Positions 18,128 through 26,324 of a DNA stretch of 56,928 nucleotides are shown piece after piece (position 1 is the first letter of the stretch; each line of letters begins with the position of its first letter). Under the pieces are notes generated by a model. The model saw only the letters and a program-made list of their open reading frames with translations. It searched no databases and was not told the origin of the DNA. The DNA is from Candidatus Aenigmatarchaeota archaeon (lineage in GTDB: Archaea; Aenigmatarchaeota; Aenigmatarchaeia; QMZP01; QMZT01), in the NCBI GenBank assembly GCA_026397315.1, contig JAPLVC010000007.1:109450-166377 (forward strand), given 5' to 3'. The translations under genes were made by a program, and so were the position numbers.

Positions 18128-18139
18128 TTATATATAAAT
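18128..18139 (+). promoter_or_regulatory. Strong TATA box of the EF-1A gene
   Basis: TTTATATATAAA about 80-90 bases before the EF-1A ATG, so this transcript has a leader of about 55 bases. The leader contains an AGCTT/AAGCT inverted repeat at 18173-18193 and a GGAGGGAG ribosome-binding site, unlike the leaderless genes around it. Confidence 0.6.
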
Positions 18140-18217
18140 CCTTTATACTATACTATACCTAAACGGACAGACAGCTTTCACGCTGTTCAAGCTAAAATAT
18201 AAGCTAGGAGGGAGAAA

Positions 18218-19489
18218 ATGGCAGAAAAGCCGCACATTAACATTATAACATCAGGTCACGTAGACCACGGAAAATCGACTTTAATAGGCCGATTGCTCTT
18301 TGATTCCGGAGCGATAGGCGAGCAGGAAATGAGGAAACTTAAGGAGAAAGCGAAGGAGTTGAAGAAGGAAACCTTCGAATTCGCATTCGTCATGGACAAC
18401 CTCAAGGAAGAGCGTGAACGAGGAGTGACCATCGACCTTATGCATAAGGAATTCCAGACACCGAAGTTCTACTTCACCATCATTGACTGTCCTGGCCACA
18501 GAGACTTCGTCAAGAACATGATTACGGGAGCGAGCCAGGCAGATGCAGCGATCCTTGTGGTTTCAGCAAAAGACGGCATCCAGGAACAGACAAGGGAGCA
18601 CTTGTACCTCGCAAAGGTCTTGGGCATCCAGCAGCTTGTAGTGGCAGTCAACAAGATGGACGCTGTCAACTACGAGAAGGCAGCATACGAGAAGACCAAG
18701 ACAGAAGTTGGAAAGCTGCTTCAGACGCTGGGCTACAAGGCTGACAAGATACCGATGGTCGCATGTTCCGCGTATGTCGGCGACAACGTATTCAAGAAGT
18801 CGACCAACATGGCGTGGTACACGGGCCCGACACTCGTCGAGGCTCTGGACCAGACAATAGTGCCACCACACAAACAGCTTGACAAGCCGCTTAGGCTTCC
18901 GGTTCAGGACGTCTTCGCCATCACAGGCGTAGGAACGGTCCCTGTCGGAAGAGTCGAGAGCGGTGTCTTGAAGCCGGGCGACAAGATTATTTTCGAGCCG
19001 TCCGGAGCGCAGGCTGAAGTCAAATCCATAGAAATGCACCACAAACAGCTGACGAGAGCCGAACCGGGCGACAACGTCGGTTTCAACCTCAGAGGCGTTT
19101 CAAGGACTGACATAAAGCGCGGTGACGTCGCAGGTCATCTTAACAACCCGCCAACGGTAGCCAAGGAATTCACGGCGCAGATAATCGTTCTGCAGCACCC
19201 GACAGTGCTGACGAAAGGCTACACGCCGGTATTCCACTGCCACACGGCGCACGTCGCGGGCAAGATAATCGAGCTTGTAAAGAAGCTTGACCCGAAGACC
19301 GGCGCAGTCTCCGAGGAGCATCCGGAGATGCTTAAGCCGGGCGATGCAGCCATAATAAGAGTGCAGCCGTCGCAGCCAATAGTCGTTGAGAAACAGGCGG
19401 ATTTCCCCGGACTCGCAAAGTTCGCAATCCGTGACATGGGCAAGACTATTGCTGCAGGGATTGTCATCGACCTTGTGAAGGCGAAGTAA
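18218..19489 (+). CDS. tuf: Translation elongation factor 1-alpha (aEF-1A)
   Basis: The GTPase that brings aminoacyl-tRNA to the ribosome. Length is 423 residues. G motifs seen are GHVDHGKST (G1), a switch I segment with [16 protein letters not shown] (G3) and VNKMDA (G4). Domain II and III follow without interruption. The start is set by GGAGGGAGAAA before ATG. It stands alone, not in the usual str operon with rps10. Codon use is strongly biased, as expected for a highly expressed gene. No intein is present. Confidence 0.97.
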   Translation: MAEKPHINIITSGHVDHGKSTLIGRLLFDSGAIGEQEMRKLKEKAKELKKETFEFAFVMDNLKEERERGVTIDLMHKEFQTPKFYFTIIDCPGHRDFVKNMITGASQADAAILVVSAKDGIQEQTREHLYLAKVLGIQQLVVAVNKMDAVNYEKAAYEKTKTEVGKLLQTLGYKADKIPMVACSAYVGDNVFKKSTNMAWYTGPTLVEALDQTIVPPHKQLDKPLRLPVQDVFAITGVGTVPVGRVESGVLKPGDKIIFEPSGAQAEVKSIEMHHKQLTRAEPGDNVGFNLRGVSRTDIKRGDVAGHLNNPPTVAKEFTAQIIVLQHPTVLTKGYTPVFHCHTAHVAGKIIELVKKLDPKTGAVSEEHPEMLKPGDAAIIRVQPSQPIVVEKQADFPGLAKFAIRDMGKTIAAGIVIDLVKAK

Positions 19490-19524
19490 TTTTTTACTTC
19501 CCTTTAACTTTTTCTTTTTATTTA
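19490..19524 (+). terminator. T-rich terminator after EF-1A
   Basis: Four T-tracts in 35 bases after the stop codon, without a hairpin, matching the U-rich signals used for archaeal termination. The end, TTTTTATTTAACCC (19515-19528), is repeated after sepF at 32492-32505. Confidence 0.55.
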
Positions 19525-19562
19525 ACCCTTTAGCGCGAGCTTTGTCTCTCGAAACAAAGGCA

Positions 19563-19570
19563 TTTAAAAC
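19563..19570 (+). promoter_or_regulatory. TATA-like box for the 19591 gene
   Basis: TTTAAAAC ending 20 bases before the ATG; no ribosome-binding site between them. Confidence 0.5.
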
Positions 19571-19590
19571 TTTTTCACTCCCGTATCTTT

Positions 19591-19911
19591 ATGGAAAAAG
19601 AACGTCATAAGTTCCACGGCAGGGCGATAGAGACAGATCCGCTCGTTCCGTACGGCATGGTCGTTTATGCAAACAAAGAACCTGTCTATGTGGAACTGGA
19701 TATAGGGCAAAGGATAAGGGAAATCGGAAGCCTGGGCGCGGACGAAGCGGTTAATCAGATATCCGCGTTGATTCTCAACCAAAAAAATCCCATGATAAGG
19801 CTCAGCGAAAGGCAGAGGGGCGCGATAAAGAACACGCTGGAAGTTCTGGAAAATATGGGTGAAGCTCTGGGCGCCGCAGAAACTGGAAAATACAGCCTCT
19901 CAACATTTTAA
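19591..19911 (+). CDS. Hypothetical protein
   Basis: A 106-residue soluble protein beginning MEKERHKFHGRAIETDP. The first half looks beta-rich (VYANKEPVYVELDIGQRI), the second half helical. No motif recognised. Its stop codon overlaps the TATA-like box of nadE, so nadE probably has its own promoter despite being only 23 bases downstream. Confidence 0.65.
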   Translation: MEKERHKFHGRAIETDPLVPYGMVVYANKEPVYVELDIGQRIREIGSLGADEAVNQISALILNQKNPMIRLSERQRGAIKNTLEVLENMGEALGAAETGKYSLSTF

Positions 19912-19915
19912 AACA
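19906..19915 (+). promoter_or_regulatory. TATA-like box for nadE, overlapping the upstream stop codon
   Basis: ATTTTAAAAC ends 19 bases before the nadE ATG and includes the TAA of the previous gene. Confidence 0.45.
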
Positions 19916-19934
19916 ACGCACTAAATTATTCTCT

Positions 19935-20675
19935 ATGAAACCAAAGATGTCAGACATCAGCAACAGGATCGAGATGTGGCTCAAGGCAAAGTTCGTCGAG
20001 TCAGGCGCCAGCGGCGTCGTAATCGGCCTCAGCGGGGGCGTCGATTCGTCCGTGGTTGCCGCGCTCGCGAAGCGCGCGCTAGGGAGCGCGAAAGTTCTCG
20101 GCCTTTTACTGCCATGCGAGTCGAACGCGAAAGACGCGGAACGTGCCAGAATTATGGCAAAAAAACTTGGCATAAAAACGGACATGGTCGATTTGACTCA
20201 TACGTTCCGCGAATTCGGCGAAACGCTGCCTGAAGCGGACAAAAAGACGCTGGGCAATCTAAAGTCTCGCCTGCGCATGCTTACATTGTATTACTACGCC
20301 AACAAAAACAATTCGCTAGTTCTCGGCACTTCAAACAAGTCGGAAATAGCGATTGGCTACTTCACGAAACACGGCGATGCTGCAGCGGACCTGAAACCGA
20401 TAGGCAGTCTTTACAAGACGCAGGTACTCGATCTTGCAAAATACCTCGAAATCCCGGAAGATATAATAAATGCGACGCCGGCAGCGGGACTGTGGGATGG
20501 GCAGACCGACGAGGGCGAGATAGGCATGAGCTACGCGGAGCTGGACAATATCCTGAAATCAGCGGAGAATGGTCTTCGTCCCGCAGGAGCTGACGCGAAG
20601 AAAATCTCGCTCGTGAAAGAAATGATAAAGAAATCCGTCCACAAGAGAAAGCTGCCTGAAGTCTGCGAGATGTGA
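19935..20675 (+). CDS. nadE: NH3-dependent NAD+ synthetase
   Basis: Makes NAD+ from deamido-NAD+ with ATP and ammonia, the last step of NAD synthesis. At 246 residues it has no glutaminase domain, so it is the ammonia-dependent form usual in archaea. The PP-loop is GLSGGVDSSVVAAL near residue 31-44; LGTSNKSEIAIGYFTKHGD and PIGSLYKTQV are family segments. NadC, an earlier step, is encoded at 38445. The gene converges with herA. Confidence 0.93.
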   Translation: MKPKMSDISNRIEMWLKAKFVESGASGVVIGLSGGVDSSVVAALAKRALGSAKVLGLLLPCESNAKDAERARIMAKKLGIKTDMVDLTHTFREFGETLPEADKKTLGNLKSRLRMLTLYYYANKNNSLVLGTSNKSEIAIGYFTKHGDAAADLKPIGSLYKTQVLDLAKYLEIPEDIINATPAAGLWDGQTDEGEIGMSYAELDNILKSAENGLRPAGADAKKISLVKEMIKKSVHKRKLPEVCEM

Positions 20676-20684
20676 TTTCAATTA

Positions 20685-22763
20685 TCAAAGCGTCCCTTTC
20701 AGCGCCCTGGCCTTGTCTATTTCGAGACGGTTATTGAGCGCGTTCACCAGGTATTTCTTCTTCTTGTTCGTTATGACCCAGTACGGATAATAGACGGGCT
20801 TTATCTCGAGTATGTTGATGTTCCATATCTCGGCGACTTTCTTGACCGCGTCCTTAGTCACCGTGAAGTCGAGAGTCTCGCCAACGCGGTCGCGCTCTAT
20901 TATCTTGCGGCTGAGCTTCATCGATGACGTCTCGGAAGGCAGATGTATCGAACTGGAAAGCGCGTATTCCTCGCCCTCACGAATGACCATCTTCTTTTCC
21001 ACGAGGTGCTTCAGTGCGCTCTGCGCGTCGCTTAGTAACATCTTAGTATTGCCGGATATCTTGTCTATGCCAGCCGCGCCCGATCCTGCGAGATAAACGA
21101 TAACCCTCCTCTGGTCGTGCGGCAGTTCTAGGATGGATGCGATGCCTTTGCTGCTGTCGACGTCCTCGTCTTTCTCGAAGAATATTTCTCCCGTTATGCC
21201 GTCGACCAGCAGTTCCACGTCTTTGCCGATGCGGACTCCGTCCGCCTTCCAAACGGGGTAATTGAGGAAGCGCAGGTCGTCGACGCTCTTGAAAGTGCGC
21301 ATGATGTCCTCCTCGAAGAACCTGGGCGCGTAAACCTGCAGCTTGCTCTCATAGACCGGCGTAATCCCTTCGATAGCTTCAGCGCCTTCTTTTCCCGGCT
21401 CGAGCTGTTTGACCATCGCCTCTCCGCCGTGCTGGCTTCTTCGAATTCGAATGTCTACTATGAGCGGCTGCTCGGTCACGCCGACTATCATGCCTATGCC
21501 AATGGGCAGGTCCTTTATCTCTTCGCGCGTTCCCAGCTCGATGCCCTCGACCGAGTCCATTATCGCGCGGATGTCGTTGGGATTCGTGACTTTCAGAATT
21601 ATCTGCGTCGAACACTGCGACAGCACGTTCTTGTCGACTTTCGCCGGCCTTTGCGAGATTATGCACAGGCCCACGCCGAACTTTCGCCCTTCGGAAGCGA
21701 TGACGCGCAGGAGCTTCGAGCTGGCGACTTCGCCCAGCCCTCGTTCAGGGCAGAAGTTGTGCGCCTCCTCGAACACCATGAAGAACTCCGGAATCTTGCC
21801 GTATTTCCTGGCGTTGAAAAGCTCCTTGGCTACTTTGTATACTATGATCTGCTGCACGTCGGGGCTCGCTTCCTTCAGGTCGATTATCGTCATGCGGCCT
21901 TCCTTCACCAGCTCCTCGGGCTTGGTCGGGTTGGCCGAAAACAGCTTCGTGCCCTCGAGAAACTCGAGCAGCGATGATAAATTACGTTTGGCGTTGCTGT
22001 CGACTGAGTTGACCTCTTCTATCACGTCCCTGAGAGTGTAGTCCTTGCTTGCGAGGTTCTTCATCGCGGAATAAAGTATGCCCTCCTGGCCTGCGGATAT
22101 GTGCGTGGGCAGCATCTCGAATATGTCTTCCGTCGATAGCTTAGCGTCAAGCTTTATCGGGTTCTGCGTGCCCGCGTCGAAGATTTGTATCTTGTTCTTG
22201 TAGGATTTCGGCTGGATGCTGAAGCGTTTCATCTGCTGGATTTCGTTCTCCTTCCTGTTCTCGTCGACCATGGTCATGTATTCGCCGTGCGGGTCTATGA
22301 CGACGACGGGGATGTTTTTCTCGGCAAGCTCTTCGAGAAGAACGCCTGCGGCATACGATTTCCCAGCGCCGGACTTGGCGAGGATCGCGACGTGCTTGGT
22401 GATGAGATGCCTTGGCGGCAGGTTCACGGCAATGTCATATCCCTCGAGAATTCCTATGTAGAGGCCGTCGTCCTTAAGACCGAGAGTCAGCTTTATCAGC
22501 TCGTCGTCAGCCGAGTAGACTGGCGTGTCGGGCTCAAAAGGGACTGGTAACGGCTTGAGAAAATTCCTCGAGTCGCGGAAGCCTATGACCTTCGCCTTGG
22601 CGAGCGTGCTGTTCATGTAGTTTGTTATGGAATCGATGTAACTGAGAATCCACTTGCCCTCGAAGTCCTTGACAGCGACGTATTGCAACTTCTTGACTTT
22701 TGCCTCCGCTTTGAATGCGAAGTCCTTGGTCGTCACGCTTCCGGAAATGCGGCCGAGCATCAT
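20685..22763 (-). CDS. herA: HerA-type DNA translocase/helicase with long C-terminal region
   Basis: An FtsK/HerA ATPase. The N-terminal part (about 1-115) fits the HAS beta-barrel. Walker A is LAKSGAGKSYAAG (129-140), Walker B is MVFEEAHNF (near 336), and the sensor segment is IISQRPAKVDKNVLSQC. Characterised HerA works with nuclease NurA in DNA end resection with Mre11-Rad50, but no nurA, rad50 or mre11 is in this window. At 692 residues it is clearly longer than the usual ~500, with an extra C-terminal region of about 170 residues; a relative with another role is possible. Confidence 0.85.
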   Translation of the reverse strand: MMLGRISGSVTTKDFAFKAEAKVKKLQYVAVKDFEGKWILSYIDSITNYMNSTLAKAKVIGFRDSRNFLKPLPVPFEPDTPVYSADDELIKLTLGLKDDGLYIGILEGYDIAVNLPPRHLITKHVAILAKSGAGKSYAAGVLLEELAEKNIPVVVIDPHGEYMTMVDENRKENEIQQMKRFSIQPKSYKNKIQIFDAGTQNPIKLDAKLSTEDIFEMLPTHISAGQEGILYSAMKNLASKDYTLRDVIEEVNSVDSNAKRNLSSLLEFLEGTKLFSANPTKPEELVKEGRMTIIDLKEASPDVQQIIVYKVAKELFNARKYGKIPEFFMVFEEAHNFCPERGLGEVASSKLLRVIASEGRKFGVGLCIISQRPAKVDKNVLSQCSTQIILKVTNPNDIRAIMDSVEGIELGTREEIKDLPIGIGMIVGVTEQPLIVDIRIRRSQHGGEAMVKQLEPGKEGAEAIEGITPVYESKLQVYAPRFFEEDIMRTFKSVDDLRFLNYPVWKADGVRIGKDVELLVDGITGEIFFEKDEDVDSSKGIASILELPHDQRRVIVYLAGSGAAGIDKISGNTKMLLSDAQSALKHLVEKKMVIREGEEYALSSSIHLPSETSSMKLSRKIIERDRVGETLDFTVTKDAVKKVAEIWNINILEIKPVYYPYWVITNKKKKYLVNALNNRLEIDKARALKGTL

Positions 22764-22803
22764 GAAAATTAATTGGCTTCGGGCTTAATAAAAAGTTGAA
22801 GCG

Positions 22804-23733
22804 CTACCAAGTCCAGCCGAAGCATGCCTGCGGCTTCTTATCCTTGCATCTGCGGATGCGCTTCTTTCTGTGTTCGAAACCTATCAGAACATTGGCCGCG
22901 ATTATCAGGGCAGCGCCGATAAGCACGTTCTCAGGAACGGCTTCCGCCAGGACGACGAAAGCGATGGCTATGGCCGAGAGCGGCTCGATGAGGGTAGATA
23001 TTATCACTGAGTCGTGCGCCCTCACGATCTTCAGACCCTCTGCGTAGAATATGTATCCCAGGAAGCTCGAGACAGCGATGCCTGCGATGAAAAGCGGCAC
23101 TGAGCCTGATGGCGTGAAAGTGAACTGTTCGAAAGGCATGAACAGTAATAACAACAAACCACCTATGAGAAGCGGCCAGAACGTCACTTTCCAGTAAGGC
23201 ATACCCTTGCTCTCGAAGTAGCGCATGAACACGATGAACACGGAGTAGCCGATGCCTGCAACAAGCGCGAGCAGGTTGCCTAACACGCTGGACGCCACGT
23301 TTATCTCCGGGCCGTATATGGCTACTATGCCGCATATTATCAGCGCGTTCGCGACGATATCCTTTCTGGTAATCTTCTCTTTAAGGAAAACATACGAGAG
23401 TATCGATGTCGCGATGGGGTAGACGTAAACGAGCGCGACCGCGTTGGCGACTGGAATGTAGGAGAAGGATTTTATGTAAAAGCCGAAGCCGATGGTCACG
23501 CCGAAAAAGCCGGCCGCGAGGAAAAGGGGAATGTCGCTTTTCTTTATGCCAAGATTCTGCCTGGTGTTTATTTTTTTGGAAAGTATGATGAGCGCGAGAA
23601 TCATGGCGGCTGAGAAAATCGTCCTTAGAATGGTCAGCATGAATGGCGAGACGCTCGCACCCACGAGCTTCGCCCAGATGCCGGTCGTGCCCAGCAGTAT
23701 TCCGGTGATGACGAGGTAAAACGTGCCCTTCAT
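22804..23733 (-). CDS. EamA/DMT-family transporter
   Basis: A 309-residue protein with about ten membrane segments in two homologous EamA halves; the second half repeats the pattern of the first (VPVANAVALVYVYPI versus VRAHDSVIISTLIEP). The substrate of such drug/metabolite transporters cannot be deduced. The C-terminal tail is basic with two Cys. The ATG at 23733 is preferred over TTG 23739, and an ATTAAAAG box lies about 25 bases upstream, so it may be leaderless. It lies 40 bases upstream of herA on the same strand. Confidence 0.88.
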   Translation of the reverse strand: MKGTFYLVITGILLGTTGIWAKLVGASVSPFMLTILRTIFSAAMILALIILSKKINTRQNLGIKKSDIPLFLAAGFFGVTIGFGFYIKSFSYIPVANAVALVYVYPIATSILSYVFLKEKITRKDIVANALIICGIVAIYGPEINVASSVLGNLLALVAGIGYSVFIVFMRYFESKGMPYWKVTFWPLLIGGLLLLLFMPFEQFTFTPSGSVPLFIAGIAVSSFLGYIFYAEGLKIVRAHDSVIISTLIEPLSAIAIAFVVLAEAVPENVLIGAALIIAANVLIGFEHRKKRIRRCKDKKPQACFGWTW

Positions 23734-23781
23734 ATTCAAAGCCTATACTTTTAATTTCCGCGCGCAATAATTAATGCTATT

Positions 23782-24339
23782 ATGATGCAGGTTTATTTCG
23801 CGACCGGCAACAAGAACAAGTTCAAAGAGGCTGCCATGATTTTCGGCCCAAGCCTCAGGCAGAAGAAAGTGGACGTGCAAGAAATCCAATCTCTCGACGT
23901 CAGGAAGGTCACGGAAGCGAAGGCGAAGGCTGCTTTTGAAAAAGTTAAAAAGCCCGTGATTGTCGAGGACACGGCACTATACATAAACTCATGGACAGGC
24001 CTGCCAGGACCGCTTATAGCTTGGTTCGTGAAGAGCATGGGAATCGAGAAGTTATGCAAGCTCGCCGGCCCGGACAGGACGGCGAGAGCCGAGGCGTGCG
24101 TAGCCTACTACGACGGCAGGAACATGAAAGTCGTCTCAGGCTCCATAAACGGCAGGATAGCCTTCGTCCCGAGGGGTGAGGACAGGTTCGACTGGGACAG
24201 GATTTTCATCCCGGAGGGCCACGGCAAAACGTTCGCCGAGATGACGCTCGAGGAAAAGAACCGCATATCGCACAGGATGAAGGCGTTTTCGCAGATGAGG
24301 AAATACTTGCGGTCGATGGCGAGAAAGAAAGGCTTTTGA
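23782..24339 (+). CDS. rdgB: XTP/dITP diphosphatase (HAM1/RdgB family)
   Basis: Removes non-canonical purine nucleotides by converting ITP, dITP or XTP to the monophosphate. Family marks are YFATGNKNKFKEA at the start, VIVEDTALYINSWTGLPGPL with the catalytic Asp, and FDWDRIFIPEGHGKTFAEM followed by SHRMKAF. Length of 185 residues is typical. Start is one of two tandem ATGs (23782 or 23785) with no ribosome-binding site. Confidence 0.93.
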   Translation: MMQVYFATGNKNKFKEAAMIFGPSLRQKKVDVQEIQSLDVRKVTEAKAKAAFEKVKKPVIVEDTALYINSWTGLPGPLIAWFVKSMGIEKLCKLAGPDRTARAEACVAYYDGRNMKVVSGSINGRIAFVPRGEDRFDWDRIFIPEGHGKTFAEMTLEEKNRISHRMKAFSQMRKYLRSMARKKGF

Positions 24340-24350
24340 GCGCACGCAAC

Positions 24351-24360
24351 GGTTTTAAAA
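24351..24360 (+). promoter_or_regulatory. TATA-like box for the htrA gene
   Basis: GGTTTTAAAA ending 22 bases before ATG 24383; no ribosome-binding site between. Confidence 0.5.
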
Positions 24361-24382
24361 TTTTCGGCCATATTATCATTCT

Positions 24383-25537
24383 ATGAAAACCGAAAAGACG
24401 GCCAGACCTTTCGCTCTCGTATATCTTCTGCTGGCCTGCATACTGGGCGGCATAATCGGTTCAGTTGTCACTCTTTTGGTTTTGTCCCCGGAGGTTTTCT
24501 CCAATACACAGCAAGTCGCTGGCGGTGTAACCCAGACCATTTATTCGGGCCAGACCATACAGATGGAAAACAGGATAACAGGCTTATTCGACGAGAACAA
24601 GGAGTCCGTCGTTTTCATCAACTCCGTGATATACACGCAAACCATATTTGGCATCGCCCAGTCGGAAGCGTCAGGCTCCGGCTTTATCGTCTCCGACGAC
24701 GGCTACATAGTCACCAACGACCACGTGGTCGCCGATGCGACGAACATAACAGTCACGCTAGCGACTGGCGAGGAGTTCAAAGCGACAATTAGAGGCGCGG
24801 ACCCGCTCAACGATGTTGCAGTCATAAAGATAAATCCAAGCAAGACCCTCAGGCCGGTCGTGATAGGCGATTCCGACAACGTCAGGGCCGGCGAATTTGT
24901 CGTCGCGATAGGCAGCCCATTCAGGCTGCAGAACACGGTGACGCTTGGCATTGTTTCCGCCCTGAACAGGACGCTTGAATCGGAAGGGGGGTTTGTGATA
25001 GAAAAGGTCATACAGACGGACGCGGCAGTCAATCCGGGCAATTCAGGAGGACCGCTGCTCAGCCTCGATGGCAAGGTCATAGGCATAAACACTGCGATAA
25101 TCTCGCAGTCCGGCGGCTCTGAGGGTATCGGATTCTCGATACCGATAAACACTGTGAAGAAGATATACACCGAGATAATAGAAAGCGGCAAGGTCAAGAG
25201 GCCATGGCTCGGCATAACCGGTTCTGACGTGACGAGTGAGATGGTCAGAGTGTGGGACCTGAAAGTTGATTACGGCGTTGTCATAGTCGACTTCGCTGAC
25301 AACAGCCCGGCCAAGAAAGCGGGGCTAGTGGAAACCATGTCGAGACCCGGGAAGCCTGACTTCGTCCTTGGAGACATAATAGTCAGGATTGCCGGACAGA
25401 AAATAGAGGATAACGGCGGCCTTCTTAACGTCCTGCTGAAATACAAGCCTGGCGACACCGTCGAAGTAGAGGTGTACAGGGACGGAGAATTCGTAAAAGC
25501 GAACGTTGCCCTGGGCGAAAGACCTGAAGGGCTTTAA
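24383..25537 (+). CDS. htrA: HtrA/DegP-like serine protease with PDZ domain
   Basis: A membrane-anchored protease and chaperone-like quality-control enzyme acting outside the membrane. One N-terminal membrane segment spans about 12-34. The trypsin-like triad is His114 (TNDHVV), Asp144 (NDVAVI) and Ser221 (GNSGGPL). A single PDZ domain fills about 270-375 (PWLGITG, GLLNVLLKYKPGD). Length 384 is normal for the DegS/one-PDZ form. Together with SppA, the presenilin protease and the subtilase, it makes a notable set of surface or membrane proteases in this window. Confidence 0.93.
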   Translation: MKTEKTARPFALVYLLLACILGGIIGSVVTLLVLSPEVFSNTQQVAGGVTQTIYSGQTIQMENRITGLFDENKESVVFINSVIYTQTIFGIAQSEASGSGFIVSDDGYIVTNDHVVADATNITVTLATGEEFKATIRGADPLNDVAVIKINPSKTLRPVVIGDSDNVRAGEFVVAIGSPFRLQNTVTLGIVSALNRTLESEGGFVIEKVIQTDAAVNPGNSGGPLLSLDGKVIGINTAIISQSGGSEGIGFSIPINTVKKIYTEIIESGKVKRPWLGITGSDVTSEMVRVWDLKVDYGVVIVDFADNSPAKKAGLVETMSRPGKPDFVLGDIIVRIAGQKIEDNGGLLNVLLKYKPGDTVEVEVYRDGEFVKANVALGERPEGL

Positions 25538-25563
25538 GCGATTTCTGTTAAGCAATTCGCGAT

Positions 25564-26034
25564 TCACAAATCCAAAAACATGAGACCGGTTTCCGCATCT
25601 TTTTTTCTATGAAGCTTGGCTTTCAGCGGGGTGAAAATTATCTCGCACATGGGGAAAACGCTCGCCTCGTTGAGATGCCCGCCGAAAGCGCGGAATTCAG
25701 AATCGGATAACACTATGTGCGCGTGTATCTTCAATTTTCCTTCGGACATTGAAACGTTGCCTTTCAGGCTGACGACTTCGTAAGGCGGCTTGTCCAGAAC
25801 GCGCGCGTGGTATTTCCTGTCCCTGATATCGTAATAAGCCACGTCAATTTTCGCGACGCCGCCGATGCCGGAAAGCGAGCCGGCTTTTATTTTCTCTTTC
25901 GCGCAGAAGCGCGTGAGCGCCTCGATTATGCCATCGCCTTTCTCAAGCAGAATAACATATGCGTTCCCTGATTTTTTGTATTTCATTGCCTCTCGGAAGT
26001 CAGGAGCGAACATCGTGAGCGACGATGGCTCCAT
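25564..26034 (-). CDS. PCC/DUF296-domain protein
   Basis: A 156-residue protein of the plants-and-prokaryotes-conserved (PPC, formerly DUF296) fold. Core marks are VILLEKGDGIIEALTRF, AGSLSGIGGVAKIDVAYYD, and the metal-site segment KIHAHIVLSDSEFRAFGGHL. Relatives include AF0104 and plant AT-hook proteins; in prokaryotes the function is unknown. The ATG at 26034 overlaps the last bases of a 32-nt repeat that begins just after tRNA-Arg, only 33 bases upstream. A start at residue 17 (MKYKKSG, about 25986) would also give a full domain. Confidence 0.8.
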   Translation of the reverse strand: MEPSSLTMFAPDFREAMKYKKSGNAYVILLEKGDGIIEALTRFCAKEKIKAGSLSGIGGVAKIDVAYYDIRDRKYHARVLDKPPYEVVSLKGNVSMSEGKLKIHAHIVLSDSEFRAFGGHLNEASVFPMCEIIFTPLKAKLHRKKDAETGLMFLDL

Positions 26035-26065
26035 TTTCGCTTAAGCCTTTTTGAAAAAGGCTTAC
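26034..26065 (-). repeat. Free copy of a tRNA-intron-related hairpin repeat
   Basis: On the minus strand this 32-nt block starts GTAAGCCTTTT, folds back through AAAAAGGCTTA, and ends AGCGAAAA. It matches 31 of 32 positions in the first two-thirds of the tRNA-Glu D-arm intron (36013-36044). Here it is not inside a tRNA: it begins 2 bases after the tRNA-Arg discriminator base and runs into the PCC-gene ATG. Confidence 0.8.
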
Positions 26066-26102
26066 ATGAGCCCGGAGGGATTCGAACCCCCAACCTCTCG
26101 GT

Positions 26103-26117
26103 TTCTTCTGTTAAGAG
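26103..26117 (-). other. Canonical 37/38 intron of tRNA-Arg (15 nt)
   Basis: A 15-nt intron in the anticodon loop. The bulge-helix-bulge is visible: exon CTTC pairs with intron GAAG (4 bp), with 3-nt bulges GG^C and AA^A, next to the CTCGG/CCGAG anticodon stem. Cutting after the second bulge base on each side restores a 7-base loop. Confidence 0.85.
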
Positions 26118-26134
26118 CCGAAGCCGAGCGCTCT

Positions 26135-26186
26135 TTCCGAAGCCTGCGGTTTTTCCGCAAGCGCTTTTGCCGCGGCAAAAGGGCTT
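26135..26186 (-). other. Non-canonical D-arm intron of tRNA-Arg (52 nt)
   Basis: Exon CCGG pairs with TCGG (one G-U), bulges are AT^A and AA^A, and the inner helix is AGCC/GGCT. Removal restores the D-arm GCTCAACCGGATAGAGC. The layout (AAGCC, T-run, hairpin, GCTT, A-run, GGCTT, then AA^A) parallels the tRNA-Glu intron, indicating common origin. Confidence 0.8.
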
Positions 26187-26219
26187 ATCCGGTTGAGCTA
26201 CGGACCCGTTCTAGCGAAA

Positions 26220-26240
26220 GACATGTGCCAAGCACATGTC
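26220..26240. repeat. Perfect 9-bp inverted repeat upstream of tRNA-Arg
   Basis: GACATGTGC and GCACATGTC separated by CAA, ending 13 bases from the tRNA-Arg 5' end. It could be a regulator site or an RNA hairpin in the tRNA leader. Confidence 0.6.
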
Positions 26241-26299
26241 AACCTACTTTATTGTATTCGCAACAAAATAAAAAGCTAAAGCCGGTCAGAGCCAGTGCA

Positions 26300-26321
26300 G
26301 TTTCCGCATGTTAACGGAAAC
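26300..26321 (-). terminator. Stem-loop after the DJ-1 family gene
   Basis: GTTTCCG and CGGAAAC (7 bp) with an 8-base loop, 3 bases past the DJ-1 stop codon on the minus strand. No T-run follows directly, so its role as terminator is uncertain. Confidence 0.4.
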
Positions 26322-26324
26322 CTT

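Larger units (their letters stand above)
26067..26207 (-). tRNA. tRNA-Arg(UCG) with two introns
   Basis: The 141-base gene gives a 74-base mature tRNA once two introns are removed. Acceptor GGGTCCG pairs with CGGGCTC (two G-U pairs), discriminator A, and CCA is not encoded. D-stem GCTC/GAGC, anticodon stem CTCGG/CCGAG, T-arm GGGGG-TTCGAAT-CCCTC. The anticodon loop is CUUCGGA after splicing, with anticodon UCG at 26119-26121. Intron 1 lies in the D-loop (26135-26186), intron 2 at the canonical 37/38 site (26103-26117). A perfect 9-bp inverted repeat sits 13 bases upstream. Confidence 0.88.

Noticed and set aside
26041-26064. Hairpin after tRNA-Arg as a simple transcription terminator
   Set aside because: Near identity to the tRNA-Glu intron extends beyond the hairpin into AGCGAAAA, which a generic terminator would not explain, although a terminator role remains possible.
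26103-26125. tRNA-Lys(CUU) anticodon loop (CTCTTAA) at the tRNA-Arg locus
   Set aside because: The flanking bases do not form a five-pair stem. The CTCGG/CCGAG stem and the bulge-helix-bulge place this stretch in the intron and give anticodon UCG.
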